Shown one piece after another: positions 40,080-51,170 of a stretch of DNA of 64,000 nucleotides; within the stretch, counting starts at the first letter, position 1; each line of letters opens with the position of its first letter. A program made the translations under genes and the position numbers. The notes below the pieces were generated by a model that saw nothing but the letters and a program-made list of their open reading frames with translations, was not told the origin of the DNA and searched no databases. This stretch comes from Aplectana chamaeleonis (lineage: Eukaryota > Nematoda > Chromadorea > Rhabditida > Cosmocercidae): contig JAPDOI010000213.1 in the NCBI GenBank assembly GCA_029168955.1, positions 558,001-622,000 on the forward strand, given 5' to 3'.

Positions 40080-40573
40080 TCAAAGGCAGTGTCCACGATA
40101 AAAACCATGTCTGATTTTTTGATGGAGATCGGCAGCTGCGTGGACTAGCGCAACCCTAACGTTGAAAAAACTAGGAAATTTGAGCTTGGAACGGTCCCCC
40201 ACGGCCCCAAAGTTGGACACCCGTCAGCTCTACACACCACAGATGCACTTTCCACGCCCACCGACGTGAACAAATGAATGCTCGAGATTCTGAGATGAGC
40301 GATGGTTTCCGACCAATAGCCCCGTTCTTCCCTTTATTCTCAATTTCTCTCTTTACTCAGGTCAGCTCGCATACATCGGCTGCAAAATACGGAAGTTACA
40401 AGCCTCGGACAACTCCTCCACCATGTTTCCTTTGCTCAATCTTTGAGGTACCATAACTCCGTTCCCAGAAGGTCTAGTACGATTCCAAAAACATCATTGG
40501 AATCAGCATGGGACCGTCTTCAAGATAGGCTAAAAAGCCGAAAAACGATTCTTATCGTGAACACTGCCTTTAA
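40080..40573. mobile_element. TTAA-type MITE, copy 2
   Basis: The ends are AAAGGCAGTGTCCACG and its complement. TTAA occurs on the right (40570-40573), while the left flank is TCAA, a one-base decay. The interior shares blocks such as GATGAGCGATGGTTTCCGA and CAGGTCAGCTCGCATACATC with copies 1, 3 and 4. It sits 32 bases after the RTE element. Confidence 0.65.
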
Positions 40574-41997
40574 CTAAACTTACCCCATTTGATGATCGAT
40601 CACCTTCTCGAACTGAAAGTTCTAGTTGGACAACTTTATCGGTAGCCGTTGACGGAGTGTGCGTTGCGTGAGTGGAACTTTCAAATTAGGGCCGTTACGG
40701 CTCGTTCGTGCTCTTTCTTAGCCGTTTTTTCAACGTTTCTAGTCAAATAGGGCTCGAACCTCTTGATTTCCGGTGGAAACTCGGAGACTGATTTTATCGT
40801 GGACACTGCCTTTAACTCATTTTTAACGCTTGCAACTTCGTGAACATTCTACTAAAGTCCGTACGATCCCAATAACGTAGCTATCTCAACAACTTTTTCG
40901 AGCGTGTATGCTGCTTTTGAAGCTTCCCATCGCGGGTGAATTTCGATGGTAAAAAAGCTACTTTTGACGCTCAATCGTTTTCTCCAACGGTTACTCGGAC
41001 TGCTTAACACTAATCCGTGGTCCGTTCATCGATTTCCTACAGCACACAGTAGATTACGGTGAGTACACGGTCGAGGTGGTGAATTCGAATTTAACGTCCA
41101 TTTGTCGATTTCCGTAATACCAAGGTAGGTTTCGCTACTTAAATGGCATGGTACCCACCGTTACCAACAGGGATTCCTAGTTAGAGCTTCGACAATCATT
41201 CCCCAGATCCGTTTTTAGTACTCTATATGATCCTGTACATAAGAATGGAAAAACATCGATACACAAAGTTTTCTTTGCCGTTTTTATATTTTATATTCTA
41301 CAGCACCCAAAAAAAAACTCGGGTGCTCGCTTCTAGAATTTTCTGAAAACTTTTCTAAAAAACGTTATAAAGTTCTAAAGTTGGGCATTTCTTGAACATT
41401 CCTTTGCATAGATCCTTGATGTAAACGAATTCTTCTGATAAAAAATTTTTATAAGAGATAATCAACTATGGGGAATCGATCGACCCAACTTTGGAATTTC
41501 ATAAAAATTTTTAGAAAGGTTTTCAGAAAAAAACTAGAAGCAAGCACCTGAGTTTTTTTGGCTGCTCTAGCGATATCAAATATGAAAACGGCAATAAAAA
41601 ATCTCTACCGATCTATCTCGATCCTTACGTGAACAGCCTCATATATTACTTACATATAGCTTATCTCCCTCTTTTTGAGCCGGACGAAGTAGGGCTTATT
41701 GGGTTTATCATGTCAAAATCACCTCATCACTGTTATATTTTGCCATGAACGACTGCTCCGCTGCTTGCTCTGCCCGGACTCATATGAGCAAGATAGGCTT
41801 CACAAATTTTGGACCGAATCTGATTCTTTTCTAAACACCCCGAAATTGCCTGGTGGGTACCCTTACCTTTTCGGGAAACCTGGAAAAAGCCTATGGCATC
41901 TTAAAGCTTGCAGACCGGGACGGGATAGCACGCAGTATTACTGTAGTGGCCCAAACGATACTAGCAGTGCACTTAATTCGTTTTCGCAAATGCTCCT

Positions 41998-42488
41998 AAA
42001 GGCAGTGTTCACGATGAAAATTGTTTTTCTGTTTTCCCGCCTATCTGGAAAACGGCCCCACGCTGATTCCAATGATGTCTCTGAAATCGTACAAGACCTT
42101 CTGGGAATGAAGTTATGGCCCCTCGAAAATTGAGCTAGGGAAAATGGTGGACGAGATGTCCGAAGCTTGTAACTTGCGTCTTTTGCAGCCGATCTATGCG
42201 AGCTGACCTGAGTAAAGAGAGAAGTTGAGAATGAAGGGAAGAACGGGGCTATTGATAGGAAACCATCGCTCATCTCACGATCTCGAGTTTTCATCTGTTC
42301 ACACCGGAGGGCGGGCGTTGCACTTTTGGGGTTTGCATTGCGCTCAAAGTGGCAACTTCAGGCTCTTTTGGAGCTTTTCCTGGCTCGTTTTCATGCGTTC
42401 TTTCGACGTCAACGTTACATTGTGCCCCTCCACTACCCATTCCTAGTGGAAACTGAAACACATTTTTTATCGTGAACACTGCCTTTAA
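41998..42488. mobile_element. TTAA-type MITE, copy 3 (reverse orientation)
   Basis: Same inverted ends as copy 1, with the interior in the opposite orientation. TTAA lies at 42485-42488, and CTAA on the left. It is closest to copy 1 at 13249. Non-coding; the long frames across it are chance. Confidence 0.65.
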
Positions 42489-42630
42489 CGTTCTAGACAC
42501 TTCGCTGGTAAAAACGTCAACGTCGACAATTCGCGCCTCGAAAAAGCATCATTAGAACACTGTTAGATATTTGAACACCAAAAACGAGCATTTAATCACT
42601 ATTCAGATTCAATCCCCATGGATAGACCAC

Positions 42631-42678
42631 GGGGGGGGGAAGGGGGAAGGGGAAGAGGGAGGGAGGGGGGAAAGGGAA
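42631..42678 (+). other. Purine-rich G-tract region
   Basis: Nearly 50 bases of uninterrupted purines with a run of nine G near 42,631 and many G3-G6 runs. It could form a G-quadruplex or triplex. It lies about 220 bases upstream of a predicted exon. Confidence 0.6.
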
Positions 42679-42900
42679 GAACCAAATCTTGGAAAGGCCC
42701 AAACGTGCGTCAAAAGAGGTGTTGTTCGTGTTAAAATTAAGACAGTCATTTTCAGTACCAGGTTTGTGGACCACTTTCTGCTTTAAAACCTCAGAAGAAA
42801 ACTTCGTCTAGCTTTTCCGTGCTATTCCAGTGTTCCTCAACTAAATCAATGGATTCGAAGGAATAGAAGTGATGAGGGAAAAAAGACCTAGTAGCTGCAG

Positions 42901-43368
42901 GCGTAGACGAATGCTTAACCAGATCGGATAAACTAAAGAAGTTCCTACAGCAAAAAAGAAGCTGCGAAGTACGCCATAGTACGTATGTTGTTACGCACAA
43001 TTTGGTTTCTGGACCAGTGCAGTCGTCATGTAACCTGACCAATTCCACGTCATTACTTCGCGACTGGTTCTATCCCGAAAAGTCGTTTCGGCAGAACAAT
43101 TTCGTTATTCCTCTCTCTTACTGCTCCAATGAAGGACAATGCACATGCACAAGGATCCCCATTAATGGGCGTTAATTTAATGGAAATCGATCGGCGTTTG
43201 TCGGTGACTCATTTCGGCTACGTATCCGCTTCTAATTGAATTTCACTAATGTTTCCTTTGGCAGCAGCGAATTCTAACAAATCCCATCAGCGGGCCAAAC
43301 GCAAAAGCGCAATATGGCTTTGGCTCGCGCATTCCTTCCTCTATCTGACATGCGGTTATCGTGGCTGA
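42901..43368 (+). CDS. Cysteine-rich protein with GPI-anchor-like tail, two predicted terminal exons
   Basis: A first exon (about 42901-43170, acceptor CTGCAG) and a second (43265-43368, acceptor TTTGGCAG) join in phase. The first encodes a basic helical start, then six cysteines with two sequons (N-L-T and N-S-T) and segments such as D-W-F-Y-P-E-K-S and N-F-V-I-P-L-S-Y-C. The second encodes a polar linker, basic residues and a hydrophobic C-terminal stretch (A-I-W-L-W-L-A-H-S-F-L-Y-L) before the stop, as in GPI-anchored proteins. Without splicing the frame ends at TAA 43172. The exon start is uncertain and upstream exons were not found. Strand, cysteine style and position allow it to be the 3' end of the thrombospondin-type gene, but no phase-compatible link was seen. 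No family recognised. Confidence 0.5.
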
Positions 43369-44114
43369 GAAGAAAAGCCCAATCTCCTTGGAAACCCACA
43401 AAGAAATTCAATGACTGGGCTCAGTACTCGAAAATTTCACATTTTTTTGTTGCTCTTTCACAAACGCACCTAAGCAGACATAATTTGCAGAGCATTTGAA
43501 TTCTCCGAAGGCTAAAGGAAAGCACATAAACCTCTGAGAGAAAATCTTCAATAGAACAATCTTTGCACTTTTACAAAGTTTTTAAAAATTTGCAATGTCT
43601 TCGGGTTTTTGTAGGTGTGTAGCAAATATAGCCCACCAAACTTCTCAAATGGTTGTTATAATTACTTACCCACTCAAATACAGTTGTTTTTCCAATTGTC
43701 TAAGAACCTTTTTTTGTAAAAGCGATTTTTGGCATTTTTCAAATTTTTGAAAAATTACCAGTAATTGGGAAATAAATATATGGGGTCGCTTACGCAAATC
43801 CGTATTGAAATTGGGTATAAAACTAGTTGCTTTGATGTCATTACATGAAAATACACACGAGAGGTGTTGAAATTCCCGGAAACTACCGGCCCCTCCTGAA
43901 AATTCCCGCGCATTTGCTCCAGTGCAGCCACTTCGTCATAAAAGGTTCAAATGTTCCGTCATCTGGAACTGGAAAAGCTAAGAGGGTTCCGATTCCAAGA
44001 AAAACTTTGAAAATAGGATCAGCAACTGAAGTATTGAAAATCGGAACGAGATTCAAAATTCCCGAAATAGGAACAGGATTCAAAACACCGCAAAGCGGCA
44101 GACGGAAGTTGGAA

Positions 44115-44216
44115 CATTATTCCGAAATTCGGGAATCGAAGCAAGATTCGAAATATTCACTCTCACAAATCTATCTCTTTCTAGTCCGCCACGTTACCGA
44201 CTGAGCCATCTCCGGA
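44115..44216 (-). tRNA. tRNA-Ser-like pseudogene or SINE head
   Basis: On the minus strand TGGCTCAGTCGG fits the internal promoter A box. GCGGACTAGAAA resembles the anticodon arm of tRNA-Ser(AGA), and GCTTCGATTCCC fits the B box. The acceptor stem pairs only partly and the 3' half of the anticodon stem is missing. It is probably a degenerate tRNA or tRNA-derived element. Confidence 0.35.
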
Positions 44217-44499
44217 TCTGCACGCTCATTTTAACGATGGCTATTCTATCGCGGTATTTTCGAGGTAAACTTTCGGTATTTTCGCGGTAGGCTGGCGGTA
44301 TCTTTGCGGTGAATTCGCGGCTGGTACTTCTCGGTAAAATAGCGGCGTTTTCGCGGCATTTGAACAACTCGCTGTATTTTCGCGTGAAATTCTCGGTAAA
44401 TCCAGAGTAAGGGCCTGATCAAAGTCGATTTCTAGTGTGAGCATTCAAAGATTCAACCAGTTGATTCGGACAAGGTATGCTCTATGCCTCCATCTAGCA

Positions 44500-44750
44500 A
44501 ACCGGTCCAACCCTCGAACTACCTTGAGTTCGCCCAAGTAAGAGTACCCACCCATGCAGTCGGCGTGCGCGTCGGGCGGCCTTTGCAAAAATATTTCCCG
44601 GACGAGCCTGTTTGCGGCGACAAAAATTTGACCGAGATGTTGTTCAATCTTCGTCTTACATTCCTGCTAATCGATATACAGGTTTGAAAATGCCTTCGTG
44701 ACAGCCGCTCGACAGGTACGCCGACCGCGTGGGCGGGCATTCTGATTCGG
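44500..44750. repeat. Foldback with CAGTCGGCGTGCGCGTCGGG-type arms
   Basis: The left arm around 44,550 is mirrored at about 44,700-44,745 with about 80 percent similarity. The centre near 44,600-44,680 has an open frame on both strands. The block AAATATTTCCCGGACGAGCC resembles AAATATTTTTCGGGCGAGCC at 33,220, where a MITE is inserted. Non-coding as far as visible. Confidence 0.45.
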
Positions 44751-45289
44751 ATAGACTTTATTTATCGCTAGTGAATCGGACTCCTGTAATTGGGACTTTC
44801 TAGTTCGCAGTTTGTATGTAATACCCCATTCCAATCGGTTTTTCGTAAGAAGAGTACTGAAAACCCTGTTGTCAATAGTCCATCGAAAAAATTCCAATGC
44901 TCTGTTTGGATGCCCTCAAATTTGTTTGTATGCCTAGAAGTACTGTAGGCAAACAGAGTCAATTTGCGGCGAACGCTGGCATGCCGTAGATGCGGAAAAA
45001 CGCTAATTATCCTTGTCGGACCCATTTCACAACTAGTCTAATGCGAATGGGCCAAGCACCACCAATCGCCAATAGCGCGTCGCACGGCGAAGTCATATTG
45101 AATCAGAAAAACAGCCACCTCACTGATACTCGGTCACAGAGCCACTGACCTGATTACTGCCTGCATACTGTTTGATATACGTAATATGCATATGCACTAC
45201 ATATTCACGGCGTTTGTAGGGAAAAACAATTTGGATAGGTGGAGTCGTGAAAGCACCAAATGCAGTTTAAGAACTGAAAGGCAGTGTTA

Positions 45290-47720
45290 ATGGCAAAACC
45301 GTATTCTAGTTTTCGATGTTATTGAGTAAGTAAGTAGACTACGTAGACGTTAATAGTAGGAAGTTCCCACACTCAGAAAAATGAAAACAAGTCACTTGTG
45401 GCACAAAAGGCCGAAAGCAAGTTACTTGTAACATATTTAAGCCGATGTATGTAACTTGCGACGTACCTCTGGTCATTTAAGTTACATGCAACGTATCGAC
45501 GGAACATCTCAGAAAAACGAAAACAAGTTACATGTATCATAAAGGGCCGAAAACAAGTCACTTGTCTACTCCGATGTAAGTTACTTGCGACTTATCCCGG
45601 GCCATTTAAGTTACATGCAACAAATTGACGGGATACCGCGTACAGTGCGCCTCCGATGCGTTACATGTAACTTGAACGGTACAGGATAAGTCACAAGTAA
45701 TTAAAATAAGCCAAGAAGGCATCTTCGAGGGGAGTCTACGACGAATACTTTGGGTCAGACTTATGACACGCGTTAATGTTTGCTGTCGGTTCAATTTCCC
45801 AAACTTGAGGTTCTTGACCTCACACTGATAGGGGAAGCCCCACACAGCGTTACCCGCTTAGCGTGGGGTCCGCAGAAAAATAAAAACAAGCTGGTTGTAA
45901 CATTAAAGGCCGAAAACAAGTTACTTGTAACATATACAGAGCGTAGAGCGCCTCCGATATCTTGCATGTAACTTACCTGGCCAACATAATTCGCTAGCGA
46001 CTCAAATCGGACAAGAAGGCATTTCCCATGGGAGAATAAGATGCACTTGTGAGGTCAAACTCAGAACGGGGGTTTCTGTCGGTTCAATAACCCAAGTTTA
46101 AGGTACTGAACCCCGCACTGCGTTTTCCGCTTTGCATGGCCGCGTGCGGACGCGTTGTCTGCGTCGCGTGTCGTATGCGTGGCGAAATGGCCACCCACGG
46201 TGAATATATAAGTGCAAATTACATGTAACGTAAATGTAACAAATATAATTTTAAGTTACATGTAATATGAATGTTAGTTACTCGAGACATTCAAATAACA
46301 TACATCTATATTACGAGTGACTTGTTTTCATTTTTGTAAGCAGAACTCTCAAATACTTAAGAAAAACTGTTTAGAGAAACCTCTGAAATATTTGAATACG
46401 CTTGTCTGGTGTGTTTCGGTGGTTTGCAGACAAAACGCGAAACCTAACGTCGGAGATGGTTTTGCTTTTCAAAATTCTTAGGTGAGTGAATTTGCTTTCT
46501 GTTTCTTGTATCAAGAATTATTCAAAAATAAGGTGGACCGATTCATATGCTTGGATGTTAGAATTTTACGACAAAGAATATTCAACAAATTCGGCAACAG
46601 TTCCTCGGGTGAAACGAACGCAGGACAACCGTTATAAAACGTGGGCGGTGCGAACCAATCTGCTGGCTAGTACACAACGATTCTCACCCACTTCCTGGCC
46701 GTTTTTCTTCATTTTTCCGTTCTTACTGTTCTTAGAGGGACTCAAAGCTTACGTTTTTGACGAAAAAAAAGCGGGCAACTTTCCAGCGAGAAAACTGCCC
46801 CTAATGGCAATGTTGACAGTAGAATCTGTATCTCATTTTCATTGTTTTTGCGCAGGTATACTCACGAAGTGGAAGATAAAAACGAAAAGAAAACGTTCCA
46901 CAGAACGCTCAGATTTTGTTGAGAAAACTCTATTGAAAAACATGCTCATGCCATCAATTACCGCTCCTTGCGCCTATTCTGTGTGCTAGGTGCGGCAGAA
47001 TTTGCAACGATCTGGCCCGAGCACTTTTTTCTACAACCAGCCAAGCATTTTTTGCCAAAATTACACCGATAAATTAGTAAAGAAAAGGAAACACATTTTT
47101 CAAACAACAAAGAATGCTCATTTGATCAAACTAAAAGCTTTTGTGGTTTTCTTACTAATAAAAATTCGATTCATATACAAATACACGAGAACTCCGGACT
47201 AAAAGTTGAAGAAAAAGGATTTGGCTCCTTATTAAATGTAGAAAAAAACCGTATTCGGTTTTTGATGTTTCTGAATAGGTAAGTCCTCGAAATAGACGAT
47301 AATAGGGAAAGTTCCCGCGAAACTATCAAACGTCCGAGAAAAACGGTGAGAAGAAACCTCTTACATATTTGATTACGCCTGTTTGGTGTGTTTGGCGCAC
47401 TGCAGACTTACGTCAATACAAACGTTAGAAGTGGTTTTGCGCTTCAAAACTTTTAGGTAAGTGGTTTTGTTTTCTATTTATTGTACCCAAAACTCTTTAC
47501 AAAAAAGATAGATCATGCTTGGATTTTAGAATCTTCAGGGATAAAGAGTATTCTAAATTTGGCGACTGCTCCTATGGTGAAACTAATGGTGGACAACTGT
47601 TATATGACTTGGGCGGAGTCATCCAATGGGTAGGCTGGTCCATGAGATTTTCACCCCGTTCCTAACAGTTTTTCGTCCAACTTCCGTCCTGCTCGCCTTT
47701 CTGCAAGAAAACGGGCAACT
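45290..47720. repeat. Tandem duplication of a repeat unit, first copy interrupted
   Basis: The blocks at 45,290-45,370 plus 46,340-46,830 match 47,220-47,720 in the same order: GTATTC.GTTTTTGATGTT, AAGTTCCC, GAAACCTC, a TTGGTGTGTTT-like block, and a TGGGCGG block near the right end. The second copy lacks the palindromic array and so shows the pre-insertion state. The 167-codon frame at 46486-46989 lies in this repeat and is not trusted as a gene. Confidence 0.55.
45372..46335. mobile_element. Palindromic-motif array with inverted ends
   Basis: About 960 bases are filled with variants of AAGTTACATGTAAC and ACAAGTTACTTGTAACATA, often after CCGAAA or CCGATGTA. The outer ends, AAAAATGAAAACAAGTCACT on the left and its complement on the right (about 46,313-46,332), form inverted repeats. 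The flanking unit is interrupted by it, whereas the neighbouring duplicate is not, so it behaves as a mobile unit. Confidence 0.6.
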
Positions 47721-48029
47721 TTTTTATCGTGAACACTGGCTTTGAACCGCTCAATAACTTTCACAAAACTTTGGCAATTTTTGTGTACTATTCTAGAAGC
47801 AATTGACTGCTCTACAAAATAAGATGACTGTAATTTTTGATAGAATTTATTTTAATCATTTTTTTTGGACAATATGATGTAGCCACCTTTTTTACTCTCC
47901 ACTTTATCGATCCGAAAATCAAAAAAAAATTATTTCGAAAAAAAAACCAACAGCGTCTTATTGTGAAACTAAATGTTTCCTTTCAAAGGTGCAACAATAT
48001 ACTTGGGCAAAACTGTGAAAAATTCCAAA

Positions 48030-48190
48030 TATATTCGAATGTAATTTTTTTTGAATTTCAAACTTTCGAATATATTCGAAAATCAAATTTTTCAAACTTA
48101 AAATTTTCGAATAATATTCGAAAACCAAAATTTTCGAATTCAGCATTATTCGAAATTCGAAAAATCATTCGAATAAATTTCGAATAATAC
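48030..48190. repeat. TTCGAA/GAATATTCG-rich AT tract
   Basis: Repeats such as TTCGAATATATTCGAAAATC and TTTTCGAATAATATTCG occur. It is similar in style to the subterminal repeats of hAT-like element B, and could be a solo end of a related element. Confidence 0.5.
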
Positions 48191-48449
48191 AATTCGGTCC
48201 GAAGTATGTCGCAATTTTTTTCGCAAAAATCGATGCGTGATTTCCAGTTCAAAAAAGTGTAAGGGCTTGCTCCACAACCTAGTATTTATGCAGTTGAATT
48301 CTTGCAGGCAAACTCCACGTTTGCTGCATGCCCTGGTTGCCACTGGTGCAATCCGTGCTTTATGCTGCTTTTGCCCTCCACCAAGACTTCCGGTTGACCA
48401 GTTGGAAAAAGAGCAGGAAAAAAGATTTTCACTCAGATTCCACTAAGCG

Positions 48450-49800
48450 GCCTATGCTGTCGCACTCGAACTAAAGTCTGTCATCATGATTGCGGACACT
48501 TTTTGATGAAATCGTCTACCAAATGCCAGCCTAACAGGAGGATACGGCACATTTAAAGTTTTTCAAACTCGGGGGATTCACTCTGACCTTATTTATGTAT
48601 GTTTACAAATAAAATTCAATGTTTTGTGTATGTATTTTTTCATATTTAGAGGGTTCCAAAAATATATACTGAAATGTCTAAACAACACCGGCTGAAAATA
48701 AAAACCCACAAAAGTCCTTATATCACGACTAATGAAAGGGATTGGATTTCATTTCTTCATTATTTGACCAGAGAAAGACTAGAAACTAATTTTGTGATGA
48801 TTCTCCAATTTGGCCATTCTCGAGCGGCCGATCAAAAGGTCGCTCACCACGATGCCATTGCTAATCTGCCCGATTAATTGGCGCCAACCTTTCAGACGCA
48901 GAAAACGAAGCAATACCCGGTAATAAAATCATCTACTCAGCAATATATGTTTCGTTTTTTGAACACAATACATTCCATTGGGAATATGCGATTGATTTTT
49001 TTTTTGGCGAAAAGAAAACTCTGTTCCTAAAAAAGATAAGTTCTTGGATATAATAGGTTGTCGTAGAAGTTTCCAGTCACTCTTCAGGCTCATTCATGAC
49101 AGGACGCTTCGACTAGTCGCGGCACTGCCAACAGTTACAAAACCCATCGCGCCAACAGATCTTCTAATGAGTCGCGACGGATTGGAACAGTTTGCAGTTT
49201 CAGTCGCGATCGCCGGGCGACTGGTGTATTTTATAGCTGGTCGAAGCGACCTGCTTGATTTTGTTAGGCCTATTTCACACTTCTATCGCTGGTCGCAGCG
49301 ATGTCATGTTTTGAATACATATCGACTTGCGACGCGATCCTTGCGTATGTGGCGCGAAATTGCAGACGTCACAATTTACTCACACAAAATACGGCATGTG
49401 AAAGGGAAAAACGAGTATTTGTCATACATTAACGATGAGAGAGAGATGAGAAAATGTAATGAGACTACCAAAAATCACATTTCATACCGACTTCGTGCAA
49501 CTAGTAACATTAGCTTTATATTGCTGTTCTTGATTTTTTTTTAATTTTAGGTATTATTATTTTTTAAATTTTCAACTAACTGTTAGTATCACTTTTTTAT
49601 AATATTTTTATTTCAGAATTATTGTCATTTTTTATTTATTTTTACTCTAATAATTTTATAAAACAACAAACTATTCAAATCGTCAGGAACATTGTCGAAA
49701 GTTTTTGAAATTCATTTCGTCCCTGCCTTTAAACGAATAGTATCGAACTGTTTCCCCTGGTGTCTTCAAGCCTCAAAATTATGTCAATGAAGTGAACCTT
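48450..49800. other. No supported gene
   Basis: AT-rich sequence. A repeat with a GTCGCAGCGATGTCATGTTTTG-like block at 49,290-49,350 reappears at 62,020-62,110. Short frames at 48674-48877 and 49044-49544 show no family resemblance. Confidence 0.4.
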
Positions 49801-49869
49801 TTGGATGCGTTTTTCTCCGTTCCTTCGTGATTTTAGTAGCACATGGTGGTCAACTCACTGCTCCTGTCG

Positions 49870-50045
49870 TTCTCTGTGCCGAATTTCGGTCCGCATTTGC
49901 AGACTACGGCTATTGCATTATGCGACACGTGTTAATCGTGGTGGGACCACTTGGTCCCGGCACGATTCACTCCTCTCCCATCACGATTATTACGTGGCGC
50001 ATGATGCAACTGCCGTAGTCCGCAATAGCGGACCGGAATTCGGTC
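49870..50045. repeat. Foldback element F, uninterrupted copy
   Basis: The arms start CCGAATTTCGGTCCGCATTT and end with a complementary CGGACCGGAATTCGG-type sequence. The centre is GGGACCACTTGGTCCC, itself palindromic. The element matches the foldback at 13,158-13,790, which carries a MITE. Confidence 0.65.
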
Positions 50046-50539
50046 CAGAGACCGCCAGTATATGTGGAAAATTGAAGAACGAAAATCCTCGTGAACACTT
50101 CCTGTGATACAAAGCGCAATTGACGGGTTGTAGGCGCAGTGCTCATCGAAGGAGGAGTTGTTTCGCTTTTTTCACTTCGAATTTCACACAAGACCATTTC
50201 GTTTGATTGAAATAGCGTGTTGTTTTGAACTTAACGGACTGCGCCTACAGACCCTTTGAAGAGTTCGTGATATTTTTTTAGAACTAATCAGTGGCTGTAA
50301 TAATGCTCTTGCACTGCGGTCCGGCCCAGTCCCCTAAAAGGCAGTGTTTTTGATAAACTCCTTTTTAAATTTTCAGTGTTAAACACCACACTGGCAGATT
50401 TCGGAGGGGGTAGGGTCGAAGAAAGCAGCGAACGGGGCAGGAATTGATAAAAACGGCCGCAAAGTGAAGATTTTGTTAGTCCAGCACGCCTGCTCTTAGC
50501 CCGCCCCGCTCTGAAGGGCTTGTGGTTCCGCGGACGGTT

Positions 50540-51170
50540 TCTATAGTTGTCTGCAGAGTTCAAGTCGAGGCGTTGCTCGCAGCGACGAACAATGCTGGGT
50601 AGAGGGGTCTGCAGAGTTGCACCCGCCAGAGACTTGTCGCCTAGCGTCAGCCTTGACGCGGCGAAATGTTTCCGAACATTATCGTCGCCGCATCGGTTGC
50701 CCCTCGCTGGCAGTGACACAGGGTGGTCGCAGGGTCAAAACATTCTGTGATGCACCATCGTCGCCCTTCACGCCGCGTCGGTCGCCCTCCTCGCCGAATG
50801 TGATCGATATTGCATACCGAGCGCTGTTCGTCGCTGCGAGCAACGCCGCGACTTCAACTCTGCAGATCCCGTAATGCAACATAGATTACATTCGGCGACA
50901 GGGGCGACCGACGTGGCGTAAAGGGCGAGAGGGGGCACCACAGAGTGCTTCGACGTCGCGACTGCTCTGCGTCACTACCAGCGAGCGGCAACCGACGCGG
51001 CGTCGATAATGGTCGAAAACATTTTTGTCGCGCAACAAGACTGACGCTCGGCGAACACTCGCTGATCGTTGAAACTCTGCAGACCCCTTATGACGAATTG
51101 CCTAGCATCTCCGCCAGGTCTAGCCTGATCGATTCGCGCACGTCTCGTCATTAGCGCGCGCTTGCGGGAA
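50540..51170. repeat. GC-rich repeat family G, copy 2
   Basis: Shares GCTCGCAGCGACGAACA, a GCCGAATGTGATCGATATTG-like block and GAGCGGCAACCGACGCGGCG with the copies at 31,340 and 62,270. Modules occur in both orientations. Confidence 0.55.

Noticed and set aside
41699..42133. 144-codon ORF as a host exon upstream of the GPI-tailed segment
   Set aside because: Its second half runs into MITE copy 3 and its first part matches, inverted, a repeat at 54,830-54,920. Only the middle could be coding, and no splice site supports it.
44484..44687. 67-codon ORF resembling a frame at 33,200
   Set aside because: The similarity is at the nucleotide level within a foldback repeat, and both strands are open.
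46486..46989. 167-codon + strand ORF as a gene
   Set aside because: It lies in a duplicated repeat whose second copy (47,460-47,720) does not keep the frame.
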